Shown here piece by piece: positions 42,798-50,919 of a DNA stretch of 64,000 nt. Under the pieces are notes generated by a model. It searched no databases and was not told the origin of the DNA. It saw nothing but the letters and a program-made list of their open reading frames with translations. The translations under genes and the position numbers were made by a program. The DNA is from Streptomyces varsoviensis (GTDB lineage: Bacteria > Actinomycetota > Actinomycetes > Streptomycetales > Streptomycetaceae): the NCBI RefSeq assembly GCF_000718635.1, contig NZ_JOBF01000003.1, forward strand, positions 930,001 through 994,000. Direction: 5' to 3'. The first letter of the stretch is position 1. Each line of letters begins with the position of its first letter.

Positions 42798-44159
42798 ATG
42801 TCGACCGCGACAGCGGGCGGCGCGGCGGCCCCTGGCCCCGTACCGCCCGTCGCACCGCCCGCGAAGAAGCGCGGGGGCGTGCTGGGCACCCGGCCGTGGG
42901 TGGCGGCCTGCTTCCTGCTGCCCGCGCTGGTGCTGCTCGGCGCCCTCGTCGTCTACCCCATCGGCTATTCGGTCTACCGCAGCCTCTTCGACGCCTCCGA
43001 CGGCGGCTTCGTGGGCGTCGACAACTACGGTGAGGTCTTCACCGACGACCGCATCCGCACCGCCCTGAAGAACAACGTCATCTGGGTGGTGGTGGCGCCG
43101 TCGGTGGCGACCGCGCTCGGGCTGATCTTCGCGGTGCTCACCGAACGGGTGCGCTGGGGCACGGCGTTCAAGCTGGTGGTCTTCATGCCGATGGCCATCT
43201 CGATGCTGGCCGCGGGCATCATCTTCCGGCTGGTGTACGAGCAGGAGCCGGACCGCGGCGTCGCCAACGCGGTGTGGGTGTCGGTGCACGACACCTTCGC
43301 GGGCACCTCCGCGTTCCCGGGCGCGCACCCGCGCCCGGACGCCGGGCTCGCGGCCACGGCGAAGGGCTCGTACACGACCGACGCGGCGGTGGCGGCCGGC
43401 ACCCCGGTCGCGCTGCCGCTGGTCGCCGTCAAGCCGTCGGACGTGAGCGGCGCGGGGCAGGCGGTCCCGGCCCGCGCGGTGCCCGGGAAGGTCACCGGAA
43501 CGGTCTGGCGGGACGTCGTGCGGGGCGGCGGCGGCACGGACGGGAAGATCGATCCGAGCGAGAACGCGCTGAAGGGCGTCACGGTCGAGGCGGTGAAGGA
43601 CGGGCGGACCGTCGCCTCCGCGAAGACCTCCGCGGACGGTACGTTCACGTTACCGGCCGCCGCCGACGGCGCGCGGCTGCGCCTGCCGGGCAGCGACTTC
43701 GCCGCCCCGTACAACGGCATCGACTGGCTCGGCCCCTCCCTCGTCACCCCGGCGATCATCGGCAGCTATGTGTGGATGTGGGCGGGGTTCGCGATGGTGC
43801 TGATCGCGGCGGGGCTCGCGAGCGTGCCGCGGGAGCTGATGGAGGCGGCCCGCGTCGACGGCGCCAACGAGTGGCAGGTCTTCCGCCGGGTCACGGTGCC
43901 GCTGCTGGCTCCGGTGCTGGCGGTCGTCATGGTCACGCTCATGATCAACGTGCTGAAGATCTTCGACCTCGTCTACATCATCGCGCCGGGCAACAGCCTC
44001 GACAACGCCAACGTGCTCGCGCTCCAGCTCTACCAGTCGTCCTTCGGCACCGACGTCAACCAGGGCATCGGCAGCGCCATCGCCGTCCTCCTGCTGCTGC
44101 TCGTGGCGCCGGTGATGCTGATCAACATCCGGCGCATGCGAAGGGAGCGCAGGCGATGA
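42798..44159 (+). CDS. CUT1 sugar permease (MalF-like) with a large extracytoplasmic insert
   Basis: The 453-residue permease is about 150 residues longer than usual. Membrane segments at the start (AACFLLPALVLLGALVVYPI and on) and the end are normal, and the EAA loop is MEAARVDGANEWQVFRRVTV (about residues 350-370). Between about residues 150 and 304, in a loop predicted to face outside, there is an added segment. Its second half ([47 protein letters not shown]) resembles SdrD-B/carboxypeptidase-regulatory beta-sandwich domains. The insert may contact the binding protein or the wall. GGAGG precedes the ATG, 19 bp after the binding-protein gene. Confidence 0.9.
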   Translation: MSTATAGGAAAPGPVPPVAPPAKKRGGVLGTRPWVAACFLLPALVLLGALVVYPIGYSVYRSLFDASDGGFVGVDNYGEVFTDDRIRTALKNNVIWVVVAPSVATALGLIFAVLTERVRWGTAFKLVVFMPMAISMLAAGIIFRLVYEQEPDRGVANAVWVSVHDTFAGTSAFPGAHPRPDAGLAATAKGSYTTDAAVAAGTPVALPLVAVKPSDVSGAGQAVPARAVPGKVTGTVWRDVVRGGGGTDGKIDPSENALKGVTVEAVKDGRTVASAKTSADGTFTLPAAADGARLRLPGSDFAAPYNGIDWLGPSLVTPAIIGSYVWMWAGFAMVLIAAGLASVPRELMEAARVDGANEWQVFRRVTVPLLAPVLAVVMVTLMINVLKIFDLVYIIAPGNSLDNANVLALQLYQSSFGTDVNQGIGSAIAVLLLLLVAPVMLINIRRMRRERRR

Positions 44160-45052
44160 CCGGCGCGAACACGGCCGTGGTGGACACCACCGTACGGGCG
44201 CGGCGATCGCTGCCGTCGCGGATCGCGGCGCGGGCGAGCGGCGGCGCGATGCGGGTCGTGCTGGTCCTCGTCGGCCTCTTCTGGCTGATGCCGACGGTCG
44301 GGCTGCTGATCTCCTCGCTGCGCGACCGCTCCGACATCGCGGCGACGGGGTGGTGGAAGGTCTTCAGCCACCCGGCGCAGCTCACCTTCGACAGCTACAG
44401 CAATCTCCTGAGCAACGACAAGGTCACGCACTCGCTGCTGACCACCGCGCTGATCACCGTCCCCGCCACCCTGCTGGTCGTGATCATCGGGGCGCTGGCC
44501 GGGTACGCCTTCGCCTGGCTCGAATTCCCGGGCCGCGACTGGTGGTTCATGGTCGTGGTCGGGCTGCTCGTGGTGCCCGTACAGGTCGCGCTCGTACCGG
44601 TCGCGAAGCTCTTCAACGCGGTGGGGATCTTCGAGACGACGCCGGGCGTGGTCCTCTTCCACACGGCCTTCGGCCTGCCCTTCGCGATCTTCCTGCTGCG
44701 GAACTTCTTCGCGGAGATCCCCCGCGAACTGCTGGAGGCGGCCCGGCTCGACGGCGCGGGCGAGGTACGGCTGTTCACGCGCGTCATCCTGCCGCTCGGC
44801 GGGCCGGCCATCGCCTCGCTCGGCATCTTCCAGTTCCTGTGGGTCTGGAACGACATGCTGATCGCGCTGATCTTCGCGGACAGCGGCAACCCGCCGATCA
44901 CGGTCGCCCTCCAGCAGCAGGTCCGGCAGTTCGGCAGCAACATCGACATCCTGGCTCCGGGCGCGTTCCTGTCGATGATCGTGCCGCTGGCCGTCTTCTT
45001 CGCCTTCCAGCGGCAGTTCGTGAGCGGGGTGATGGCGGGCGCGGTGAAGTAG
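44156..45052 (+). CDS. CUT1 sugar permease (MalG-like)
   Basis: This is a 298-residue permease with six predicted membrane segments (first: VVLVLVGLFWLMPTVGLLIS) and the EAA loop LEAARLDGAGEVRLFTRVIL near residues 195-214. It pairs with the MalF-like protein encoded immediately upstream; the ATG overlaps that gene's TGA (ATGA). A longer frame extends leftwards inside the upstream gene but is a shadow. The gene ends in VMAGAVK, and a 14-bp tandem repeat begins directly after its stop codon. Confidence 0.93.
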   Translation: MTGANTAVVDTTVRARRSLPSRIAARASGGAMRVVLVLVGLFWLMPTVGLLISSLRDRSDIAATGWWKVFSHPAQLTFDSYSNLLSNDKVTHSLLTTALITVPATLLVVIIGALAGYAFAWLEFPGRDWWFMVVVGLLVVPVQVALVPVAKLFNAVGIFETTPGVVLFHTAFGLPFAIFLLRNFFAEIPRELLEAARLDGAGEVRLFTRVILPLGGPAIASLGIFQFLWVWNDMLIALIFADSGNPPITVALQQQVRQFGSNIDILAPGAFLSMIVPLAVFFAFQRQFVSGVMAGAVK

Positions 45053-45378
45053 GGCGAAGAGGACGCGGTGTAGCGGGCGCGGCGCAGCGGGCACGGCGAA
45101 GCGGACGCGGCGAAGCGGACGCGGCGAAGCGGACGCGGCGAAGCGGACGCGGCGAAGCGGACGCGGCGAAGCGGACGCGGCGCGGCGGGTGAAGCGGCCG
45201 GGGGCGCGAAAACGGAGGCGGCAACCGGGTGTTCACCCCCGGGCCACCGGCCGCTCACGCGGTGCCGCCCTCACGGCTCACCCGTTCGGCCCAGCCGAGG
45301 GTGACCGTAACGTCGATGGGGAGTTGAACCGTTCGCCCCGTACCCCATCATCCGCCCGCAAAGGGGTGAACTGCCGCC
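45053..45378. other. Intergenic region with 14-bp repeats and hairpins
   Basis: There is no gene between the importer operon and the glycosyltransferase gene. The left third is the tandem array; an inverted repeat (AGCGGCCGG at 45193-45201 with CCGGCCGCT at 45247-45255) follows and may terminate the operon. Confidence 0.55.
45056..45181. repeat. 14-bp tandem array following the permease stop codon
   Basis: Six perfect copies of GAAGCGGACGCGGC fill 45098-45181. They are preceded by three degraded copies starting at 45056, 45070 and 45084. The degraded end adjoins the gene, whose last codons (GCGGTGAAGTAG) resemble the unit. Confidence 0.95.
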
Positions 45379-48300
45379 ATGTCGCCCCGGCTCACCGTCG
45401 TCATCCCCGTCCACAACGGCGCCCAACACCTGTGGGAATGCCTGGCGTCGGTGGCCGCGCAGAGCCTGCGCGAGCTGGACGTCGTGGTGGTCGACGACGG
45501 GTCCACCGACGCGGCCCCGGACATCGCGCGGGCCTTCGCCGAGCGCGACGGACGCTTCCGCCTCGTGCGCCAGCACAACCACGGTACGGGCCACGCCCGC
45601 AACACCGGCGTCCGGCACGCCGCGCCGGGCACGGAGTACCTGGCGTTCGCGGACAGCGCCGACGTGCTGCCGCGGCGCGCGTACGAACGGCTGGTCGGCC
45701 TTCTCGACGGCTCCGGCTCGGACTTCGCGACCGGCAACGTCTACCTGCTCACGGCGGCCGGCCGCAGCCAGGCGTGGCAACACCGCCACCTGCGGCGCAC
45801 CCGCACCGCCACGCACATCACCGAGGACCTCGGCCTGCTGTCCGACCACACCGCCTGGAACAAGGTGTTCCGCCGCACCTTCTGGGACCGGCACCGGCTC
45901 GCGTTCCCCGAGGGCGTGCTGTACGAGGACACGCCGCTGACCATCCCCGCGCACTTCCTGGCCGAGGCCGTGGACGTCCTGCACGAGCACGTCTACTACT
46001 GGCGCGTCCGCGAGGGCGACGGCCCCCGGCGGCGCACCGGCCCGCGCATGGTGCGCGACCGCATCGCCTCCGTCGACCACGTCTCGCGGTTCCTCGCCGA
46101 CCCCGCCAACACCCGCTGGTCGGCGTATAAACGCGACTACGACCGGTCGGTGCTCATCGAGGACCTGCCGCACTTCGTCGACCGGCTGCCGACGGCGGAC
46201 ACCGACTACCGCGCCGTCTTCATGGACCGGGCCCGGGACTGGGCGAGCCGCGTCGACCCCGAACTCTTCAAGGAACTCCCCGTCGACCTGCGCGTCAAAT
46301 GGCAGCTCATCCGGGAACGGCGGCTCGCCGACCTGCTCGCCGTCCTCGAATACGAGCGGCGCAACGCCGCCGGCTTCCTCGTGCAGGGCCTGCCGCTGCG
46401 CAAGCGCGCCGTGCTGCCCGGCGCGGACGGCACGCCCGTACCACTGCCGTCGTCCGTCACCCGGCTCACCTCCGAGGACTTCCCGGTACGGACCGGGGTG
46501 CGGGAAATCCTCTGGCACCGCGGCAAGTTGGTGATCCGCGGCTACGCCTACATCCGCAACCTCGGCGCCGCCTCCCGGCTGCGGACCCTCAAGACCGCGC
46601 TGGTGACCTCCGGCCGGCACCGGCTGCTGATGCCGCTGCGCACCGTCCACATGCCGGAGGCCACCCACGACTCCCGGCAGGAACAGCACTGCTACGACTG
46701 GTCCGGCTTCGAGATCACCATCGACCCCGAACGGCTCGCGGGCGACGAGCGGTGGCGGCCCGGCCGCTGGGAGGTGGACGTGGTCGTCGCCGCGTCCGGC
46801 GTCGTGCGCCGGGCCCCGCTGCGCTCGCTCGGCACCGGCTCCGGCGCGTGGCCGCCGCCGGGCGAACTCGGCGACGGCACCCGGCTGGTGCCCTGGTTCA
46901 AGAAGGGCCGGCTGCTGCTGTCCGTGGAGTGGGCCGAACGGCGGCTGACGGGCCACCGGGCGGTCGGCGGCGGCGAGATCGAACTGGACATCACGGACGA
47001 GTCGGCCTGCGAGCCGGTGGCGCTCCGGCTCACCCACCGCAGCTCCGGAACGGTCCTCGAAACCCCGGTGAGCTGCCGCCTCGACGACTACGAGGGGGTA
47101 CGGGCCACCGCCCGCATCCGCCTCGCCGACCTCACCGCCGCGCGGCCCGCGCCCGGCGAACACCCCAAGGAAGTACGGCTGCGGGACACCTCGTCCTGGG
47201 ACCCCGTGCTCGTACTCGCCGACTCCCGCACCGCCCGCATCGCCACCGCCGCCGCCCCGCGGCCCGGCCGCTACCCGCTGGCCGACGGCCGGGAGCTGAT
47301 CGTCGCCGCCACCGCCGACGAACACGTCGTCCTGCACGACCGCGCCCCGCAGCCCATCGCGGACCTCCTCACCTGGCACGACGACGGCTCCCTGACCGTC
47401 GAGGGCGAACTGCCCGCCGCGGCCCCGGCCGAGCTGGAACTGGTCCTGCGGCACAGCATCCACGCCGCTGAAGTGACGTTCCCTTGCGAGCGGCGCGACG
47501 CGGACGCCGACGGCGGCGCGCGTGATGGCAAGGGCACGGCCTCCGACGAGGCCACGGGGCCCGCCGAGCGTCCTCCAGCACCGGGCCGCGCCGGGCCCGC
47601 GGCCGGCTGCGACGGCGCCTGCGCCTGCGGCGGCCGCGCCCCGGACTCCGAACACGGCTCCCCCACCACGGGTACCGGCAGCCACCCCCCGGCTACCGGC
47701 ACCGAGCACGGCTCCCCCACCACCGAGGCCCACCGCCGCCTCCCCCCGGCCGCGGAGGCCGCCCACTACCTCCCGCCCCCCGCAACCGGCCCCTTCCCCC
47801 CGGCCACCGGAACCGGCCACCACTCCCCCAGCGCGGGCTCGGCCCCTCGTACGGCGCCCGACGGCCCGGACCATCACCTGACGGCAGACGCCTCCGGCCA
47901 CCGATCCGGAACCGGCCGGGCGTGCGGCCGGCCCTCCGCCGTCGAGCGGACGGAACACTCCCTCGCCGCCGATGGCGCGGGGGACGTGGGGGCCCGTTCC
48001 ACCACCGAGGGAGCAAGGTCTCCCTCCGCCCCCGACCAGGCGGGTGGCGACTTCGTCGCCGAGGGGCCATGGGCCCCCTTCACCACCGAGCGGGCGGCGG
48101 GCCCCTCCCCCACCGACAAGACAGGAGGCCGCCTCCCCGCCGAAGCAGCGGGAGCCCCCCTCGCCGCCGACCGGGCCGTAGGCCCCTCCACCACCGACCA
48201 GGCAGCGGGCCACTTCGCCCCCGAACAAACGGGACGTCACGTCTCCTCCGATCAGGCGGCGGGCCGCTTCACCGCCGACCGGGCAAAGGATTCCCCCGCT

Positions 48301-49965
48301 ACCGAGCGGGCGGGAAGCCACCTCCCCGCCGACGGAGTGGGAGACTTCCCCGCCCCCGCCCGGGCAGAAAGCCCCTTCACCACCGACCAGGTGCAGAGCC
48401 GCTTCGCCCCCGAGCAGGCGGGAAACGACTTCGCTCCCGGCCCGGCGGGGGTCCCCGCCCCCGGCGACCGGGTGCGGGAGCGTGTCGCTGCCGACCGGGC
48501 CGGAGGCCGTTTGGCGGAGGGGGGGCCGTTGGGGCGGCGGCGGTTTGTGGCTGTGTTGCGGCCGGGGGAAGTGGCCGCGGCGAGCGGGACGGTGCCGCTG
48601 CGGGAGGGGCGCTGGTATCTGTTCGTACGGGGGCGCGGGGGGAGCGCGCGGGATGCGCGGGACGCGGGCGAGGGGATGCCCGTACGGCTCGCGCCGGAGC
48701 TGTTCGCGGGGCTGCCGGAGGCCCGTACCGTCGCCGGGAAGACCTTCACCGTGGACCGGCGCTTCCACGACCGGGTGTTCGTCGAGGCGGGCTCCGCCGT
48801 GCCGCTCGCGGACCGGGGCCCGTACCGGCAGCGGCTGCTCCGGGAGCGTACGTACCCGGCACGCGCCGCGCTCCCGCTCCGCGACACGGTCCTCTACAGC
48901 AGCTTCGGGGGCCGCCGGTACTCCGACTCGCCGCGCGCCGTCCACGAGGAGCTGGTGCGGCGCGGCGCGGACGTCGAGCATCTGTGGGTGGTGCGCGACC
49001 GGCAGTTCGAGGTGCCGCCCACGGCCCGCGCGCTGATCCTCGGCAGCGCCGAGTGGTACGAGGCGCTCGCCCGCAGCCGGCGGATCGTCACCAACACGCA
49101 GTTGCCGCCGTGGTTCCGCCGCCGGGAGGGCCAGTACGTCCTCCAGACCTGGCACGGCACCCCGCTCAAGCGCATCGGCGCGGACCTCGCCGGGACGCTC
49201 TGCGCCGAGCTGGCCCCGTCCGGGCCCGCGCCCGACCCGGGGGCGCAGTGGAGCACCCTGCTGTCGGCCAACCCGCACAGCACCCGCGTCTTCCGGCGGG
49301 CCCTCGGCTACCACGGCGAGATCGCCGAGACGGGGCTGCCGCGCACCGACGCGCTCTTCGCCGCCGACCGCGCCGAGCGGGCCGCGGCCCTCCGCCGCCG
49401 GCTGGGCATCCCGCGCGGCAAGCGCGTCGTCCTGTACGCGCCGACGCAGCGCGACGAGCGCGCGTACGACACCGGGCACTACCGCCTGCACCTGCCGCTG
49501 AACGTGGCCCGCGCCGAGTCCGCGCTGGGCGCGGACCACGTCCTGCTCGTACGGAGCCACCCCCTGGTGGCCGACCAGGTCCCGGCGCGCCGGGGCCCGT
49601 TCCTGCGGGACGTCTCGGCGCATCCGGACGCGGCCGATGTGCTGCTGGCCGCCGACGTGCTGGTCACGGACTACTCCTCGCTGGCCGTCGACTTCGCCAA
49701 CACCGGCCGGCCGCTCCTCTACCTCACCCCCGACCTCGCGCGGTTCCGCGACACCGTGCGCGGCTTCACCACCGACTTCGTGTCCGAGGCGCCCGGCCCC
49801 CAGCTCACCGGGACCGACGACCTCGTGGACGCCCTGCGCGACGTGGAGCGCGTCGCCATCAGCTACGCCCCGGCCTACCGGCGCTTCCGCGCCGCGTACT
49901 GCCCGTTCGACGACGGCGGGGCCGCGGCCCGGGCCGTGGACGGGCTGCTGGCGGCCACGCCCTGA
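45379..49965 (+). CDS. Bifunctional GT2 glycosyltransferase and CDP-glycerol glycerophosphotransferase (teichoic acid type)
   Basis: The protein is very large, 1528 residues. The N-terminal GT2 domain (1 to about 230) starts SPRLTVVIPVHNGAQHLWEC and has VVVVDDGSTD and LAFADSADVL (DxD-like site altered to DSAD). The middle (about 330-700) carries beta-rich regions seen in Streptomyces polymer transferases. Residues 703 to about 1050 are a low-complexity segment with drifting repeats such as FTxDRA and ADRAxG. The C-terminal TagF/TarL-like domain (about 1167-1520) has QTWHGTPLKRIG, LYAPTQRDE, RSHPLV and VTDYSSLAVDFA. It probably builds a wall teichoic or similar phosphodiester polymer at the membrane inner face. 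Confidence 0.88.
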   Translation: MSPRLTVVIPVHNGAQHLWECLASVAAQSLRELDVVVVDDGSTDAAPDIARAFAERDGRFRLVRQHNHGTGHARNTGVRHAAPGTEYLAFADSADVLPRRAYERLVGLLDGSGSDFATGNVYLLTAAGRSQAWQHRHLRRTRTATHITEDLGLLSDHTAWNKVFRRTFWDRHRLAFPEGVLYEDTPLTIPAHFLAEAVDVLHEHVYYWRVREGDGPRRRTGPRMVRDRIASVDHVSRFLADPANTRWSAYKRDYDRSVLIEDLPHFVDRLPTADTDYRAVFMDRARDWASRVDPELFKELPVDLRVKWQLIRERRLADLLAVLEYERRNAAGFLVQGLPLRKRAVLPGADGTPVPLPSSVTRLTSEDFPVRTGVREILWHRGKLVIRGYAYIRNLGAASRLRTLKTALVTSGRHRLLMPLRTVHMPEATHDSRQEQHCYDWSGFEITIDPERLAGDERWRPGRWEVDVVVAASGVVRRAPLRSLGTGSGAWPPPGELGDGTRLVPWFKKGRLLLSVEWAERRLTGHRAVGGGEIELDITDESACEPVALRLTHRSSGTVLETPVSCRLDDYEGVRATARIRLADLTAARPAPGEHPKEVRLRDTSSWDPVLVLADSRTARIATAAAPRPGRYPLADGRELIVAATADEHVVLHDRAPQPIADLLTWHDDGSLTVEGELPAAAPAELELVLRHSIHAAEVTFPCERRDADADGGARDGKGTASDEATGPAERPPAPGRAGPAAGCDGACACGGRAPDSEHGSPTTGTGSHPPATGTEHGSPTTEAHRRLPPAAEAAHYLPPPATGPFPPATGTGHHSPSAGSAPRTAPDGPDHHLTADASGHRSGTGRACGRPSAVERTEHSLAADGAGDVGARSTTEGARSPSAPDQAGGDFVAEGPWAPFTTERAAGPSPTDKTGGRLPAEAAGAPLAADRAVGPSTTDQAAGHFAPEQTGRHVSSDQAAGRFTADRAKDSPATERAGSHLPADGVGDFPAPARAESPFTTDQVQSRFAPEQAGNDFAPGPAGVPAPGDRVRERVAADRAGGRLAEGGPLGRRRFVAVLRPGEVAAASGTVPLREGRWYLFVRGRGGSARDARDAGEGMPVRLAPELFAGLPEARTVAGKTFTVDRRFHDRVFVEAGSAVPLADRGPYRQRLLRERTYPARAALPLRDTVLYSSFGGRRYSDSPRAVHEELVRRGADVEHLWVVRDRQFEVPPTARALILGSAEWYEALARSRRIVTNTQLPPWFRRREGQYVLQTWHGTPLKRIGADLAGTLCAELAPSGPAPDPGAQWSTLLSANPHSTRVFRRALGYHGEIAETGLPRTDALFAADRAERAAALRRRLGIPRGKRVVLYAPTQRDERAYDTGHYRLHLPLNVARAESALGADHVLLVRSHPLVADQVPARRGPFLRDVSAHPDAADVLLAADVLVTDYSSLAVDFANTGRPLLYLTPDLARFRDTVRGFTTDFVSEAPGPQLTGTDDLVDALRDVERVAISYAPAYRRFRAAYCPFDDGGAAARAVDGLLAATP

Positions 49966-49996
49966 GAGGGGGGCGTCCGGGGGCAGGGGACAGCGG

Positions 49997-50033
49997 GCGC
50001 CGGGTGCCCCGGCCATGGCGCCCCGCCCGGCGC
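49997..50033 (+). terminator. Hairpin after the glycosyltransferase gene
   Basis: GCGCCGGG pairs with CCCGGCGC across 21 bases, about 30 bp after the stop. The stem is short and GC-rich. Confidence 0.4.
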
Positions 50034-50059
50034 CGGTATAGTAATGCCGGTATAGTTAT
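50032..50059 (+). promoter_or_regulatory. Direct repeat with two TATAGT boxes upstream of map
   Basis: GCCGGTATAGTAAT and GCCGGTATAGTTAT are adjacent 14-bp repeats. Each contains TATAGT, a good -10 box (50037-50042 and 50051-50056), in an otherwise GC-rich context. Either could drive the aminopeptidase gene at 50083; no clear -35 box is present. Confidence 0.45.
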
Positions 50060-50082
50060 TGGATGCCGACGAAGGGCGCCTC

Positions 50083-50865
50083 ATGATCGAGATCCTCAAC
50101 TCCACCCAGTTGACGCGGGCCAAAACCACCGGCGCCCTGGTCGGCGACATCCTTCAGACGCTGAAGAACCGCAGCACGGTCGGCACGACGCTGCTGGACA
50201 TCGACCGGTGGGCGGAGAAGATGATCGTCGAGGCGGGCGCCACGTCCTGCTACGTCGACTACGCGCCGTCCTTCGGCCGCGGCCCGTTCGGCCACTACAT
50301 CTGCACGGCCGTCAACGACGCCGTCCTCCACGGCATGCCGTACGACTACCCGCTCGCCGACGGCGACCTGCTCACCCTCGACCTCGCCGTCTCCAAGGGC
50401 GGAGTCGCCGCGGACGCCGCCATCAGCTTCATCGTGGGCGACGCCCGGCCCCCGGAGAGCGTCGCGATGATCAGCGCCACCGAACGCGCGCTGGCCGCGG
50501 GGATCTCCGCCGCCGGGCCCGGAGCCCGTATCGGCGACATCTCCCACGCCATCGGCACGACCCTCACCGAAGCCGGGTACCCGATCAACACCCAGTTCGG
50601 CGGCCACGGCATCGGGTCGACGATGCACCAGGACCCGCACGTCTCGAACACCGGCCGACCGGGCCGGGGATACACGCTGCGCCCGGGGCTGCTGCTGGCG
50701 CTGGAGCCGTGGATCATGGCGGACACCGCCGAGCTCGTCACCGACGCGGACGGGTGGACGCTCCGCAGCGCGACCGGCTGCCGGACCGCGCACAGCGAGC
50801 ACACCATCGCCATCACCGACGACGGGGCCGAGATCCTCACCCTGCCGACGCAGGCGCGGCCGTAG
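50083..50865 (+). CDS. map: Type I methionine aminopeptidase
   Basis: This enzyme removes N-terminal Met from new proteins using two metal ions. The 260-residue protein has the pita-bread fold signature and all metal ligands: Asp in LLTLDLAVSKGG and VAADAAISF, His in GHGIGSTMHQDPH, Glu in LALEPW and Glu in HSEHTIAI. There is no N-terminal zinc-finger extension. The ATG at 50083 (MIEILNSTQ) follows AAGGG; a TTG eight codons upstream is less likely. It is probably one of several Map paralogues in the genome and not in an operon. Confidence 0.94.
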   Translation: MIEILNSTQLTRAKTTGALVGDILQTLKNRSTVGTTLLDIDRWAEKMIVEAGATSCYVDYAPSFGRGPFGHYICTAVNDAVLHGMPYDYPLADGDLLTLDLAVSKGGVAADAAISFIVGDARPPESVAMISATERALAAGISAAGPGARIGDISHAIGTTLTEAGYPINTQFGGHGIGSTMHQDPHVSNTGRPGRGYTLRPGLLLALEPWIMADTAELVTDADGWTLRSATGCRTAHSEHTIAITDDGAEILTLPTQARP

Positions 50866-50919
50866 GCCCCCGGACCTTCATGGGCCCGGGCCCGTGACCC
50901 CATACCTCACAGCGGCCCG

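Noticed and set aside
45271..50016. A 1581-residue open frame on the minus strand
   Set aside because: It is the antisense shadow of the glycosyltransferase gene; the plus-strand frame has clear GT2 and TagF motifs.
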